A stretch of DNA of 42,387 bases from Gammaproteobacteria bacterium UBA5078 (GCA_002416505.1 DIAM01000009.1:1-42387); one strand, 5' to 3'. Numbered from the stretch's first letter, positions 9,166 to 18,616 are shown. A program made the numbers and translations. Notes: generated by a model from the sequence alone, not told the origin.

Positions 9166-9691
9166 AGAAGCGCAGGGCGAGCTCCACCTCATTGGACTCG
9201 CTGGACAGATACACCGCATCGTCCTGAATAGTGCATTGCAGCGCCATATTGCGATCACACAGGTCGGCCAAGTTGCCGGATACGGTGTCGATGGCGGCGA
9301 CACTCAGGCGCTCGAAGCGCTGCAGCGCGGGCCCCGATTTCTCCCACCATGGCCCTGAATTGCGCGGTTGATAGGTGTAGATAGTGACCGCGTCGGCGCG
9401 CCCGCAGGCCTTGCGGATGCGCTTCTCATCCGGTTGGCCCAGATCGACCCACACGGTGATGTGGTCGGTTAAGTCCTTGTCCCAGATATCGGGCTCGTCC
9501 TCTGTGCTGATGCCGCGCGTAAAGGCTAGGCGCTCACTGGCATGCAGTGCGAAGGCGACGATGCGTATCATCAGGCGCTCCTCGGTCTCCGAGGGGTGCT
9601 GCGCGACCGTTAATGTATGGGTCCCATAGTAGTGACGATTCATATCGGAAATCTGCAGTTCCGCCTTCAACACCGTTGCCTTCGTTGCCAT
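9137..9691 (-). CDS. yaeQ: YaeQ family protein
   Basis: The 184-residue protein matches the YaeQ family throughout: an MATKATVLKAELQISDM start, RHYY, HPSETEERLMIRI, FTRGISTEDEPDIW, WVDLGQPDEKRI and YTYQPRNSGPWW. The YaeQ fold resembles PD-(D/E)XK nucleases and the conserved Glu/Asp residues are present, but its function is unknown; early links to RfaH suppression were not upheld. Its C-terminal codons overlap the end of the MHS transporter gene on the other strand. It lies nine bases downstream of the DoxX-like gene and is probably co-transcribed with it. Confidence 0.88.
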   Translation of the reverse strand: MATKATVLKAELQISDMNRHYYGTHTLTVAQHPSETEERLMIRIVAFALHASERLAFTRGISTEDEPDIWDKDLTDHITVWVDLGQPDEKRIRKACGRADAVTIYTYQPRNSGPWWEKSGPALQRFERLSVAAIDTVSGNLADLCDRNMALQCTIQDDAVYLSSESNEVELALRFFKDARSNAA

Positions 9692-9700
9692 GCTGCGTGC

Positions 9701-10117
9701 CTATTTCGGTGTGCGATTGTCGAGGCTGAAGGGGCCGGCGCCGAGTCCGGCGATGGCCAATAAGCCCGCCATGATGCCCATGTTCTTCACGAAATTCTGG
9801 GTCTCGTGGCCGCGCACCAAGCCTTCTTCTAGCGTCCAGAAATCGTGCATGACGAGGCTGATCACGAGCGTGAGTCCCGCTAGCAGGAAGGCCGCGATCT
9901 GGGTCTTGTAGCCGGCTATCAGGGCGAGGCCACCGGCGAGCTGAACCAGAATGGTCAGGCCGAGGAGTAGGGGGATCATCATCATGCCGTGGGAGGCCAT
10001 ATAATCGGAGGTGCCTTGTGGGTTGAAAATCTTCGCTAAGGCACCGGGCAGCACGAAATACAGACCCAGTATGATGCGGCCGGCGAGCGGGCACAGCGAT
10101 TCGATTTTGGCAAACAT
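9701..10117 (-). CDS. DoxX family membrane protein
   Basis: The 138-residue protein has four hydrophobic segments typical of DoxX/YphA: GRIILGLYFVLPGALAK near the start, a second around 47-65, a third around 73-90 with HDFW, and a C-terminal segment with NFVKNMGIMAGLLAIAG. Family members are linked to respiratory or redox functions, mostly without a defined reaction. AAGGAAA precedes the ATG. It sits directly upstream of yaeQ on the same strand. Confidence 0.85.
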   Translation of the reverse strand: MFAKIESLCPLAGRIILGLYFVLPGALAKIFNPQGTSDYMASHGMMMIPLLLGLTILVQLAGGLALIAGYKTQIAAFLLAGLTLVISLVMHDFWTLEEGLVRGHETQNFVKNMGIMAGLLAIAGLGAGPFSLDNRTPK

Positions 10118-10165
10118 TGGAGTTTCCTTTTCTATTTAACAGGGGTGGGAGTTAAGGTGCCCGGT

Positions 10166-10714
10166 TTACCACATTAGGTCGTCGGGTACCTTGTAATCGG
10201 CGTAGGGGTCGTCCTCAGCAGTTCCGTCTGCCTTCTGGTCCTGCTCGTTGCACACCACGATGAAGCTTGGGTCGCGGCTCTGTATCTTGAGCGCGGCCGC
10301 CTGCGGCACGATCTCATACTGATTGTCTAATCTGACGATGGCCAGACGGCCCTGGCTTAGATGAGTGACGGTGGCGGTGTCAACATAGAGGCTCTTAACC
10401 TTCTTGTCGTCTACGAAGTTATAGGCCACATCGCCCGTGTTCTTGGCCTGTCGATTGAGGGTGATGATCTGGCGTATCTGGGCCGCGATCGCCTTGACCT
10501 CTAGGGCCTTGTTTTTCTCCTTCGCTAACTGCCGGTCGCGCTCCGTCTTCTGGGCCAGCGCAAGCTTAGCCGCCTCTTTGGTCTCATCGACCACGCCAGC
10601 CTTGCTATGCAATTGCTGGAGGTGTTTTTTGCGCTTTTCACTATTACTTTTCTGTAGCTGCTTCGCTTTCACCAAGCCAGCCTTAAGTAATTGTTCTTGC
10701 AGGGAGATTGCCAC
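10166..10714 (-). CDS. yaiL: DUF2058 family protein (YaiL-like)
   Basis: The 182-residue soluble protein starts like YaiL (LQEQLLKAGLVKAKQ), followed by a long Lys/Glu-rich segment (about 15-85) likely to form a coiled coil. A compact C-terminal domain contains YNFVDDKKVKSLYV and ends in a DDPYADYKVPDDLMW acidic tail. The family was annotated as nucleoprotein/polynucleotide-associated; no activity is proven. The start is GTG with GAGG upstream. It is followed by doxX-yaeQ on the same strand after about 48 bases and is divergent from the TetA-like transporter. Confidence 0.85.
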   Translation of the reverse strand: MAISLQEQLLKAGLVKAKQLQKSNSEKRKKHLQQLHSKAGVVDETKEAAKLALAQKTERDRQLAKEKNKALEVKAIAAQIRQIITLNRQAKNTGDVAYNFVDDKKVKSLYVDTATVTHLSQGRLAIVRLDNQYEIVPQAAALKIQSRDPSFIVVCNEQDQKADGTAEDDPYADYKVPDDLMW

Positions 10715-10868
10715 TGTATTGCCTCGTTCTTAAGATCTTGTCGCAATGATGTCAGCATGGCGCGGGGAAAGCAATTTCAGCGCAAGCATCGTGCTTGCTA
10801 AGCCCTAAGGCTTGCTTTAGTTTACGGGCTTTGTTCACGCGCCTTCGCGGCAACGGCTAGCGGCTTCT

Positions 10869-12089
10869 ATGTCTAATAAATCCATCGTCGGTTTCGTCTT
10901 CGTCACCCTCCTTATCGACTCGATTGGCTTCGGTATCATCCTGCCAGTGCTGCCCCAGCTGATCATGGGGGTGACCGGGCAGGACATCGCCAGCGCGGCG
11001 GTCTATGGCGGCTGGCTGATGATGGTGTACGCCCTCATGCAGTTTCTGTTCTCGACGGTGATGGGCAATGTGTCCGACCGCTTCGGGCGCCGTCCGGTGC
11101 TGCTATTAACTCTGCTGCTATTGAGCATCGACTATATGATCATGGCCTGGGCGCCAACGCTGTTCTGGCTGTTCCTCGGCCGTCTTATCGCCGGCATCGC
11201 CGCGTCTACCTATAGCACTTGTTATGCGGCAATCGCCGACAGTACGCCCGCGGAAAAACGCACGCAGACCTTCGGCATCGTCGGCGCGGCCTTCGGCATT
11301 GGTTTCATTCTTGGGCCGATGATGGGCGGGGTGCTCGGCAGCTTCGGAGAGCGGCTGCCCTTCGTGGCGGCGGGCATCTTGGCCTTCTGCAACCTCGTCT
11401 TCGGCTTCTTCAAGATGCCCGAGACTCTGCCTGTGGCGCAGCGCCGCGCCTTCTCATGGCGCCGCGCGAATCCTGCCGGCACGCTGCTCGCGCTGCGCAA
11501 ATACCCGGTGGTGCTAGGGTTGGTCGGCGTCTATTTCCTGTTCATGATGGGGCATCACTCGCTGCCGAGTGTGTGGACCTATTTCACGATCGAGCGCTTC
11601 GACTGGAGCGCGCGCGAGATTGGCTATTCCTTCGCCTTCATTGGCATCCTGATGGCCTTCACGCAGGCGGTGCTGCTGCAGAGGGTGGTGCCGGTGCTCG
11701 GCCAATATAAGGCCGCCCTGATCGGCTTCGTCTTCTGCATCCTATCCTTCATAGGCTATGCACTGTCTACCTCAAGCTGGATGCTCTATATGTTTATGAT
11801 TCCGGGCGCCTTGCAAGGCTTCGTGATGCCCGCGATCAACGGCATCATGTCGGGGCAGATCCCGGCCAATGCGCAGGGCGAGCTGCAGGGCGGGGTGGCC
11901 AGCATGTCTAGCCTGACCTCTATCTTGAGCCCGCCCCTGATGACGTGGGTATTCGCCGCATTCAGCCGCGACGATGCCGCCTACTACTTCCCCGGCGCAC
12001 CCTTCGCGCTCGCGGCCGTCCTGACCGTTGTAGGCCTGCTGTTCTTCCTGCGCGCGGCGGCGCCATCGCATGAGGCTAGGCGGGCCTAA
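10869..12089 (+). CDS. MFS drug-exporter-like protein, TetA type
   Basis: A 406-residue protein with about 12 membrane segments, close in pattern to the Tet(A)/Tet(B) group. The first helix has DSIGFGIILPVLPQL, the loop between helices 2 and 3 has GNVSDRFGRRPVLLL, and motif C occurs as GAAFGIGFILGPMMGG. Such proteins exchange substrate for protons across the inner membrane. Chromosomal members like this are common, and neither a TetR-type partner nor a mobile context is present, so tetracycline resistance should not be assumed. No obvious ribosome-binding site precedes the ATG. Confidence 0.85.
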   Translation: MSNKSIVGFVFVTLLIDSIGFGIILPVLPQLIMGVTGQDIASAAVYGGWLMMVYALMQFLFSTVMGNVSDRFGRRPVLLLTLLLLSIDYMIMAWAPTLFWLFLGRLIAGIAASTYSTCYAAIADSTPAEKRTQTFGIVGAAFGIGFILGPMMGGVLGSFGERLPFVAAGILAFCNLVFGFFKMPETLPVAQRRAFSWRRANPAGTLLALRKYPVVLGLVGVYFLFMMGHHSLPSVWTYFTIERFDWSAREIGYSFAFIGILMAFTQAVLLQRVVPVLGQYKAALIGFVFCILSFIGYALSTSSWMLYMFMIPGALQGFVMPAINGIMSGQIPANAQGELQGGVASMSSLTSILSPPLMTWVFAAFSRDDAAYYFPGAPFALAAVLTVVGLLFFLRAAAPSHEARRA

Positions 12090-12195
12090 CGCGGCTGTGC
12101 ATGGCCGCGCTCGGTGGGGACGAGACAAAGGCGCTGCTTTTGGCTAAACTTGCCGCCTCAAAAGTCTGTGGCTTACAACAATAATGAGGTAGATC

Positions 12196-13119
12196 ATGTC
12201 CAGAAATATGCTGTCCGGCATCCTTGCCGCGTGCCTGCTATCGTCTCTTAGCGGCCTTGCTAGTGCATCCGATGTCAAACTCGTCCGCTATGGCCCTGCC
12301 GGTGCAGAGAAGCCCGGCATCGTCGATGCTCAAGGGCGTATCCACGACCTCTCTGGCCACATCGATGACATCACCCCCGACACACTCTCCGATGCCTCCC
12401 TCGACGCGCTCGGCGCGATCCCTATGAGTGAGCTGCCACTCGTGCCAGGCAATCCACGCCTAGGCGTGCCCCTTACCGGCATCGGCAAGATCATGGCGAT
12501 CGGCTTCAATTACGTGAATCACGCGGCCGAGATGGCGGTGGAGCTGCCTACCGAGCCGCTGCTGTTCATGAAGGCTACCTCGGCGCTAATCGGTCCCTTC
12601 GATGATGTGATTCAGCCACGCAAAGCCAATAAACTCGACTACGAGGCGGAGCTGGTCGTCATCATCGGCAAGCGTGCGCAATATATCTCCGAGGCCGAGG
12701 TGTTCGAATACATCGCCGGCTATGCGGTGGGCCACGACGTATCCGAGCGCGAGTTTCAACGCGAGCGCGGCGGTCAGTTCACGAAGGGCAAGAGCGCGGA
12801 CACCTTCGCGCCACTAGGTCCGTATCTGGTGGGTCGAGACAACATCGAGGACCCGCAGAACCTCTCCATCTGGTCCGAGGTGAACGGCGAGATGCGCCAG
12901 CAGGGCAATACCGCCGATATGGTGTTCGGTGTGGCGCAGATCGTTAGCCATCTCAGTCAGTTCATGACCCTATACCCCGGCGATGTCATCTATACGGGAA
13001 CGCCTGCAGGAGTAGGCGATGGCATGGTGCCTCCCTCCTATCTCAAGCCAGGTGACGTAGTGCGCATAGGCATCGAGGGGCTGGAAGAGCAGCGTCAGAC
13101 CATCGTCGCGCCTCGCTAA
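12196..13119 (+). CDS. Exported fumarylacetoacetate-hydrolase-family enzyme
   Basis: Residues 1-24 are a signal peptide (hydrophobic LSGILAACLLSSLSG, cleavage near ASA). The rest is a full FAH-family domain: GFNYVNHAAE (near 107), metal-binding DYEAELVVIIG (near 151), GHDVSEREFQ (near 178), GKSADTFAPLGP and PGDVIYTGTPAGVG. The active site looks complete, so hydrolase, isomerase or decarboxylase activity on a 2-oxo acid is plausible; the substrate is unknown. Family members are normally cytosolic, and a signal peptide is unusual. GAGG lies upstream of the ATG. The next gene is a TonB receptor about 180 bases on, which suggests that the enzyme acts on something the receptor imports. Confidence 0.85.
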   Translation: MSRNMLSGILAACLLSSLSGLASASDVKLVRYGPAGAEKPGIVDAQGRIHDLSGHIDDITPDTLSDASLDALGAIPMSELPLVPGNPRLGVPLTGIGKIMAIGFNYVNHAAEMAVELPTEPLLFMKATSALIGPFDDVIQPRKANKLDYEAELVVIIGKRAQYISEAEVFEYIAGYAVGHDVSEREFQRERGGQFTKGKSADTFAPLGPYLVGRDNIEDPQNLSIWSEVNGEMRQQGNTADMVFGVAQIVSHLSQFMTLYPGDVIYTGTPAGVGDGMVPPSYLKPGDVVRIGIEGLEEQRQTIVAPR

Positions 13120-13299
13120 GGCGCGGTCCTGGCCGGCCGCGACATTACAAAATGTCACACAAACGTTGCGGCTAGGTGTTTTGGAACGCCCCTAAACTAG
13201 GCATACTTCGGTGCCGATTTTGAACATCTAATATTAGCTTAGAACATGAGAGGCGCGGCAGATGATCGCGCCTATTATAAAGAGCCTGGAGCAAGACCT

Positions 13300-15474
13300 A
13301 TGAGTTTTCGTTTATTCGGCGGGAGCGCGCGCGCGTTCTCGCCTCGTCCTATTGCCTTAACACTAGCCGCCACTGCGCTGATTCTGGCAAGCGCCGCTTC
13401 CGCACAAGAGCCGACCGACATCGAGTCTACCGTTACCTATCCGGCCGAATTCTTCGCCCAATACGAACCCTATTCTGTGAATGACATGCTCAACCGCATT
13501 CCCGGCATCTCGACTGCCAGGGGCGGTGGCGGCGGTGGCCCTGGTGGTTCCGGCGGCGCTAATCGTCGCGGCCTGGGCGCAGGTGGCGATCAGATCCTGA
13601 TCAACGGGCGGCGCATCGCGGGCAAGGAGAACGAGGGCAATAGCCAGCTTTCCCGAATTCCCGCTAGCCAGGTGCAGTATATCGAGATCATCCGTGGCAC
13701 CTCTGGGGACTTGGATGTGCGCGGCGGCGGGCAGGTGATCAACATCGTCCTGTTGGCGGCCGAATCGCGTTCCAGCGTCGCCGTGGAGTTGAATGCAGAC
13801 CGATACCACGACGGCACCATGGGTCCTGGTGGCTCCGTATCGCTCAGCGGTCAGCGCGGCGCGTTCAATTATTTGTTCAGCATAGAGTCTGAGCCGCGCT
13901 ATGAATTCCGTGATGGTTTCGAGACCAGCATCCTAGCCGACGGCTCTCCCAACGACTTGGTCGTGCGCAAGGAATACCGCGAGCAGGACTCCTACACTAT
14001 GTCTTCGAGCATGGGCTATGACCTCACGGCTAGCGATCGCGTCAACTTCAACTTCCAGTTGAAACAAGAAGATCCCCCCGGCACGGCAGACCGAGTCATC
14101 ATCGATCAGCGTGTCACGCCGAACCAAATGACGATCGAGTACGATACGATTCCCGCGACCGCCAGTGCCTGGGAAGTGGGTGGCGACTACGAGCATACCT
14201 TTGCCAATAGCAGCCGGTTTAAGACCCTGTTTATCGTCAATCAGAACGAGTCCGAGAGCACCCGTGATGCCTATCGCTTGAACGGCAGCGATAGCGATAA
14301 ATTCCTCTATCTGGCAAACCAGTCGGTGCAGAAAGAGCGCATCGTGCGCTCGAGTTATTCCTTCGGATTGAGTGACACGCAAGACCTCGAGATAGGCATC
14401 GAGGGGGCGCAGACGATTCTAGATGCGCAGTTGCAATTGGGCCTGCCCAGCAGCACCAAGCCTAGCTCGCCGCTGTTCGGTGGCCTGGCTCAGTCCAGCA
14501 ATACCGACGCCCTGGTGGAGGAGCTGCGCTACGAGTCTTTCATCGTGCATAACTGGCAGCTCAACGATCGTATGAGCCTGGAGAGCACACTGCTCTACGA
14601 GACCTCTACCATCGAGCAGAGCGGCGACGTCAGCAATTCGCGCGACTTCGCGTTCGTGCGCCCCAAGATCGATTACCGTTTCGATATCACCCCGGCGATT
14701 CAGCTGCGGGCATCGATCGAGAAAGATGTCTCCCAGCTCAGTTTCTCCGACTTCACGGCGAGTGTCGCCGGAGGCGATGACGATCAGAATGCGCTGGCCG
14801 GGAATCCACAACTGGCGCAGGAGCAGTCGATCCGCTACGAGGCCAATCTCGAATACCGCATGCCTAATGACGCGGGCGTGTTGAGCACGAAGCTGTTCTA
14901 CCACGACCTAGTCGACGTGATCGACAAGGTCGATGTGTCCACGGCGACGAGCATACTGTCGGCCAATGGCAATATCGGGGATGGCGAGCGTTACGGCATC
15001 GATCTCGACGCGAGTATCCGCCTTGGCTTCATCGGCCATGCGGATATGCTACTGACCTCGGGCGTGCAACTTGAGGACTCTAGCGTTACCGATCCGTTCC
15101 TAGGCATCGATCGCCGCCTGCGTCAGGCGGGTCGTGGCAGCTTCCGGCTTGGTTTCCGTCACGACCTGACGGCGCAGAGCCTGAACTATGGTTTCAACTA
15201 CAATCATGGCTTCGAGGGCAATCGTAAGGCCTATGACATCGACAAGATCGAAGACTACAACTCTGGCGACTTCTTGACTGCCTTCGTCGAGAAAGTGGGC
15301 TTCATGGGCTTCACCTACCGTTTCGAGGCGATGAACATTATGGAAGGCGAGCGTTGCCGTGTCCGCAATCGCTATGTCGGGGGCACTGTCGCCACGGGTT
15401 ACCTGAACGAGATCGAGGATTCCTGCAGCAATACCGGCATTAAATACGCCATCAAGATCCGCGGAACCTTCTAG
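13300..15474 (+). CDS. TonB-dependent outer-membrane receptor 1
   Basis: A 724-residue receptor with a signal peptide (1-35, cleavage ASA/QEP). The plug starts near residue 45 (VTYPAEFFAQYEPYSVNDML), carries a Gly-rich insertion (about 75-87) and reaches DVRGGGQVINIVL; the remainder is the barrel, ending in RGTF. The frame is open from 13246, but the ATG at 13300 has GGAGCAAG upstream and begins a normal signal peptide. A Cys pair lies near the C terminus, in GERCRVRNR and EDSCSNTG. It is a clear paralogue of the receptor at 29460-31631. The ligand is not deducible. A GACATT-ACAA-AATGTC palindrome lies upstream at 13141-13156. Confidence 0.9.
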   Translation: MSFRLFGGSARAFSPRPIALTLAATALILASAASAQEPTDIESTVTYPAEFFAQYEPYSVNDMLNRIPGISTARGGGGGGPGGSGGANRRGLGAGGDQILINGRRIAGKENEGNSQLSRIPASQVQYIEIIRGTSGDLDVRGGGQVINIVLLAAESRSSVAVELNADRYHDGTMGPGGSVSLSGQRGAFNYLFSIESEPRYEFRDGFETSILADGSPNDLVVRKEYREQDSYTMSSSMGYDLTASDRVNFNFQLKQEDPPGTADRVIIDQRVTPNQMTIEYDTIPATASAWEVGGDYEHTFANSSRFKTLFIVNQNESESTRDAYRLNGSDSDKFLYLANQSVQKERIVRSSYSFGLSDTQDLEIGIEGAQTILDAQLQLGLPSSTKPSSPLFGGLAQSSNTDALVEELRYESFIVHNWQLNDRMSLESTLLYETSTIEQSGDVSNSRDFAFVRPKIDYRFDITPAIQLRASIEKDVSQLSFSDFTASVAGGDDDQNALAGNPQLAQEQSIRYEANLEYRMPNDAGVLSTKLFYHDLVDVIDKVDVSTATSILSANGNIGDGERYGIDLDASIRLGFIGHADMLLTSGVQLEDSSVTDPFLGIDRRLRQAGRGSFRLGFRHDLTAQSLNYGFNYNHGFEGNRKAYDIDKIEDYNSGDFLTAFVEKVGFMGFTYRFEAMNIMEGERCRVRNRYVGGTVATGYLNEIEDSCSNTGIKYAIKIRGTF

Positions 15475-15522
15475 TCGGTAGCGCTAGGCTCTTACAGTCC
15501 CTAGCGCAATCTGCCACAATTC

Positions 15523-15557
15523 AATGCCCACCCCTGCTCGCAGCGGTGGGCATTTTT
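15523..15557 (+). terminator. Rho-independent terminator after TonB receptor 1
   Basis: AATGCCCACC (15523-15532) pairs perfectly with GGTGGGCATT (15545-15554). A further short inner stem is possible after one mismatch, and a run of five T follows at 15553-15557. It ends the FAH/receptor transcript and separates it from cvfB, whose start codon is about 20 bases downstream. An extra 8-bp hairpin without a T tract lies at 15481-15507. Confidence 0.9.
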
Positions 15558-15575
15558 CATTTCAGGACGCAGCGT

Positions 15576-16445
15576 ATGATTCAGATCGGTAAATTCAACA
15601 CTTTGAAGGTCAACAAGCAGGTGGCCTTCGGCGTGTATCTGGATGGCGGCGAGCTGGGCGACATCCTACTGCCGCGCTTGGACGTCCCGACTAACTGCCA
15701 GATCGGCGACGAGATCGAGGCCTTTATCTATCTGGACTCAGAGGATAAACCCATCGCCACCACCCGGCGGCCCCGCGCGCAAGTAGGCCAGTGCGTGTCG
15801 CTGCGCGTCGACCAGGTCAACTATGCCGGCGCCTTCCTCGACTGGGGTCTGCCCAAGGACCTATTGGTGCCCTATGCCGAGCAACGCGTGCCGATGGTCG
15901 AGGGTAACTCCTATGTCGTCTATGTGTATCTGGATAAGCCCAGCGGCCGCCTCGTGGCCTCCTCGCGCCTAGAGTCGTGGCTCAAGGAGGATGGCGAGGG
16001 TTTCGAGGAGATGCAGCCGGTGAACCTGCTGGTCTGGGGGCGCACCGACATGGGCTATAAGGCGGTGATCGACCAGACCCATCTCGGGCTTATCTTCAAG
16101 ACCGAGGTCCTGCAGCCCCTCAAGATTGGCCAGAAGATCAAGGGCTTCGTGCGCCGCATCCGCGAGGATGGTCGCATCGACCTGTGCCTGCAGCTACAGG
16201 GACAGGGCGTGCGCGACGACTTGGCAGACAAGATCCTCGCCCATCTGGCCGCGAACGATGGCAAGTCGGCCCTGTGCGACCACAGCGCGCCGGACGACAT
16301 CTACAGTCAATATAAGGTCAGCAAGGGCAACTACAAGAAGGCGCTCGGCGGCCTGCTCAAACAGGGCAAGATCGTCATCCACCCCGACCACATCGCCCTG
16401 GCGCCGCCCTCGCCCTGGCAGTCCAGAAACAAATCCCCGTCGTAA
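15576..16445 (+). CDS. cvfB: CvfB-type S1 RNA-binding protein
   Basis: The 289-residue protein matches the CvfB/YitL family: an N-terminal FGVYLDGGELGDILLP S1-like repeat, a second repeat with GAFLDWGLPKDLLVP (near 83), a third around 140-215 with GFVRRIREDGRIDL, and a C-terminal winged-helix-like segment (YSQYKVSKGNYKKALGGL). It probably binds RNA and affects expression post-transcriptionally, as shown for the staphylococcal homologue. I chose the ATG at 15576, with AGGA upstream, because homology begins at MIQIGKF; the longer frame from 15546 lies inside the terminator. It is 13 bases upstream of ygfB. Confidence 0.9.
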   Translation: MIQIGKFNTLKVNKQVAFGVYLDGGELGDILLPRLDVPTNCQIGDEIEAFIYLDSEDKPIATTRRPRAQVGQCVSLRVDQVNYAGAFLDWGLPKDLLVPYAEQRVPMVEGNSYVVYVYLDKPSGRLVASSRLESWLKEDGEGFEEMQPVNLLVWGRTDMGYKAVIDQTHLGLIFKTEVLQPLKIGQKIKGFVRRIREDGRIDLCLQLQGQGVRDDLADKILAHLAANDGKSALCDHSAPDDIYSQYKVSKGNYKKALGGLLKQGKIVIHPDHIALAPPSPWQSRNKSPS

Positions 16446-16458
16446 AGAAGGAAGCTCG

Positions 16459-17025
16459 ATGAGTACGCAAGACGAAAAAATGCCCCTAGACTTCGATGAA
16501 TGCTGCAACCAGATGCTGGAGTTCGGCTACGAGGTATCGCCCTCGGAGCTGCATGGTCTGCTATCCGGGGTGGTGTGCACGGGCCTGAAGATTCGCCCCG
16601 ATAGCATCATCAACCTTGTGATCAAGCATGTGGATGTGGAGACCTGTTCGGAGCGTAACCGGGACACCATCCTCACGATGTACGCGTTCATTGAGCGCGA
16701 GATGTTCAGTGCCGATTCGAGCTACACGCTGTTCCTGCCCGATGACGAGCTGGACATGACCCAGCGCGTGCGCAGCCTTGCCGCTTGGTGTCAGGGCTAT
16801 CTGGTGGGTTTCGGTACCGGCAGCGCTCAGATCAAGAACAATATTTTCAGTGCCTCGACGGAGGAGGCGCTCAAAGACATCGTCAATATCTCTAATCTCT
16901 CCGATGAGTTTGGCGATGACGACGAGGTCAACGAGGGCGCCTATGCCGAATTGGTGGAATACCTGAAGGTGGCGGTCTTGCTCATGAGTAGCGAGATGTT
17001 GGCGGGTACCAAGAAAGATAGTTGA
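16459..17025 (+). CDS. ygfB: UPF0149 / YgfB family protein
   Basis: A 188-residue acidic helical protein with UPF0149 hallmarks: SPSELHGLLSGVVCTG near residue 30, DDELDMTQRVRSLAAW near 100, and CQGYLVGFG. In Pseudomonas a YgfB homologue interferes with the antiterminator AlpA (established knowledge); in most species its role is unknown. The ATG at 16459 has AAGGAAG upstream. The frame is open further 5', but that part overlaps cvfB in another frame and has no family match. It sits between cvfB and the amidase gene with short gaps. Confidence 0.88.
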   Translation: MSTQDEKMPLDFDECCNQMLEFGYEVSPSELHGLLSGVVCTGLKIRPDSIINLVIKHVDVETCSERNRDTILTMYAFIEREMFSADSSYTLFLPDDELDMTQRVRSLAAWCQGYLVGFGTGSAQIKNNIFSASTEEALKDIVNISNLSDEFGDDDEVNEGAYAELVEYLKVAVLLMSSEMLAGTKKDS

Positions 17026-17068
17026 GTAATGAGATCAGCAAGGTACTAGAGTAGTAAAGGAGAAGTGC

Positions 17069-18616
17069 GTGATCCAAATCCAGACGAGAAAAACGGTCCG
17101 TGGTCTGCGCGGACTCTTGGCGATTCTAGTGCTGCTTGTGCCGCTGACTTTGCAGGCGCAGGCGCCGCTTGAGGTTAGCGAGGCGAGCATTCACCAGCTG
17201 CAGCTGGCCATGACGGCGAAGCGGATCAGCGCCGTGGAGCTCGTGGATGCCTACCTTGAGCGCATCGAGGCCTATGACGAGCAGGGCCCGGCGCTCAACG
17301 CGATTCTCACACTCAACCCCGAGGCCCGTGCACAAGCGGAGGCGCTAGATCGCGAGCGCGCACGCACCGGCCCGCGCAGTCCACTGCACGGCATCCCGAT
17401 TATTGTGAAGGACAATTACAGCACGCGGGACATGCCCACGACCGGTGGCTCGAAGGCACTCGCGGACTTCACGCCCAAGGCCAATGCCACGCAAGTGCAG
17501 CGCTTGCTCGATGCCGGCGCGATCATTCTGGCCAAGTCGAATCTGCACGAATTCGCCTATGGTATTACCACGATCAGCTCGCTGGGCGGCCAGACTCGCA
17601 ATCCCTATGACCCGAGCCGCCTGCCCGGCGGTTCCAGTGGCGGCACCGCAGCGGCCATCGCCGCTAGCTTCGCCACCGTCGGCATGGGCTCGGATACCTG
17701 TGGCTCTATCCGCATACCCGCGGCGTTCAATAATCTCGTAGGGCTGCGCCCGACCAAGGGGCTCTCAAGCATCTATGGGATCATGCCCTTGGCGGGCACG
17801 CAGGATGTCGCCGGGCCACTGGCGCGCAGGCTCGAGGATCTCGCCATCGTACTAGACATAGTCTCAGGCTTTGATACTAAGGACAGCGCTACAGAGCCCA
17901 TGCAGTCGCGGGCGCGGCCACAGTTTCGCACCGCGCTAGGCAAAGCCTCTGTCCAAGGTTTACGAATTGGGAAGCTGACTGACTATTACGACCTTGCTCA
18001 GGAGCCAGTGCGCGCGCAGATGGATGCGGCCTTTGCCAAGCTCGCGGAGGCTGGCGCCGTGATCGTGGATGTGACGATTCCTGAGATGAGTGAGCTCATG
18101 TCGCGCTCGGGTGTTATCGGTCAAGAGTTCGAGGTCGATCTTAACAACTATCTAGCAGAGTTCGGCAGCACTATGACACTAGAGCAAATAGTGGCTACGG
18201 GTCTTTACGATCCGGCAGTTGCCCCCGCACTGGAGCGCAGCGCCGCAGCAGAGCAAGACCCCGTGACTTATCAGGCCGCACTAGAGGCGCGCTCAGTACT
18301 ACGCAGCGCCATAGAGGCTGCGATGCTGGAGTCTGGCATTGAGCTAATCGCCTATCCCCCCATCGCGACGCTTCCCGCCAAGATCGGCGAGGCGCAGGCG
18401 GGCAATAACTGCTCCCTCAGCGCGAATTCGGGCTTGCCCGCCTTGTCGCTGCCAATCGGTTTCAGTGACGATGGGCTGCCAGTGGGGCTCGAGTTTCTGG
18501 GGGCGTCATTCTCCGATGTGCGACTGCTCTCGAGCGGTCATGCGATAGAGCAGCTTATGCAGGCGCGACGCGCGCCTGCCAGTACACCCCCATTAATGAC
18601 AACGAGGGCCGATTGA
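17069..18616 (+). CDS. Exported amidase-signature enzyme
   Basis: A 515-residue amidase-signature hydrolase with the Ser-cisSer-Lys triad visible: Lys114 in IIVKDN, cis-Ser in PGGSSGGTAA (189/190), and nucleophile Ser213 in GSDTCGSIRIPAA. The N terminus (TVRGLRGLLAILVLLVPLTL, then QAQA) is a signal peptide or membrane anchor, so it probably acts in the periplasm on an amide not yet known. The start is GTG with AAAGGAG six bases upstream. Its TGA overlaps the agmatinase ATG (TGATG), so the two are probably co-translated. Amidase-signature enzymes are not known agmatine or carbamoylputrescine hydrolases, so a direct pathway role is conjecture. Confidence 0.88.
   Translation: MIQIQTRKTVRGLRGLLAILVLLVPLTLQAQAPLEVSEASIHQLQLAMTAKRISAVELVDAYLERIEAYDEQGPALNAILTLNPEARAQAEALDRERARTGPRSPLHGIPIIVKDNYSTRDMPTTGGSKALADFTPKANATQVQRLLDAGAIILAKSNLHEFAYGITTISSLGGQTRNPYDPSRLPGGSSGGTAAAIAASFATVGMGSDTCGSIRIPAAFNNLVGLRPTKGLSSIYGIMPLAGTQDVAGPLARRLEDLAIVLDIVSGFDTKDSATEPMQSRARPQFRTALGKASVQGLRIGKLTDYYDLAQEPVRAQMDAAFAKLAEAGAVIVDVTIPEMSELMSRSGVIGQEFEVDLNNYLAEFGSTMTLEQIVATGLYDPAVAPALERSAAAEQDPVTYQAALEARSVLRSAIEAAMLESGIELIAYPPIATLPAKIGEAQAGNNCSLSANSGLPALSLPIGFSDDGLPVGLEFLGASFSDVRLLSSGHAIEQLMQARRAPASTPPLMTTRAD

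Noticed and set aside
9534..10094. 186-codon minus-strand ORF over yaeQ and the DoxX-like gene
   Set aside because: Arg/Pro/His-rich frame-shifted reading of two recognised genes on the same strand.
10869..12089. Tetracycline resistance gene
   Set aside because: TetA-like pattern only; no paired TetR gene, mobile context or resistance-specific evidence.
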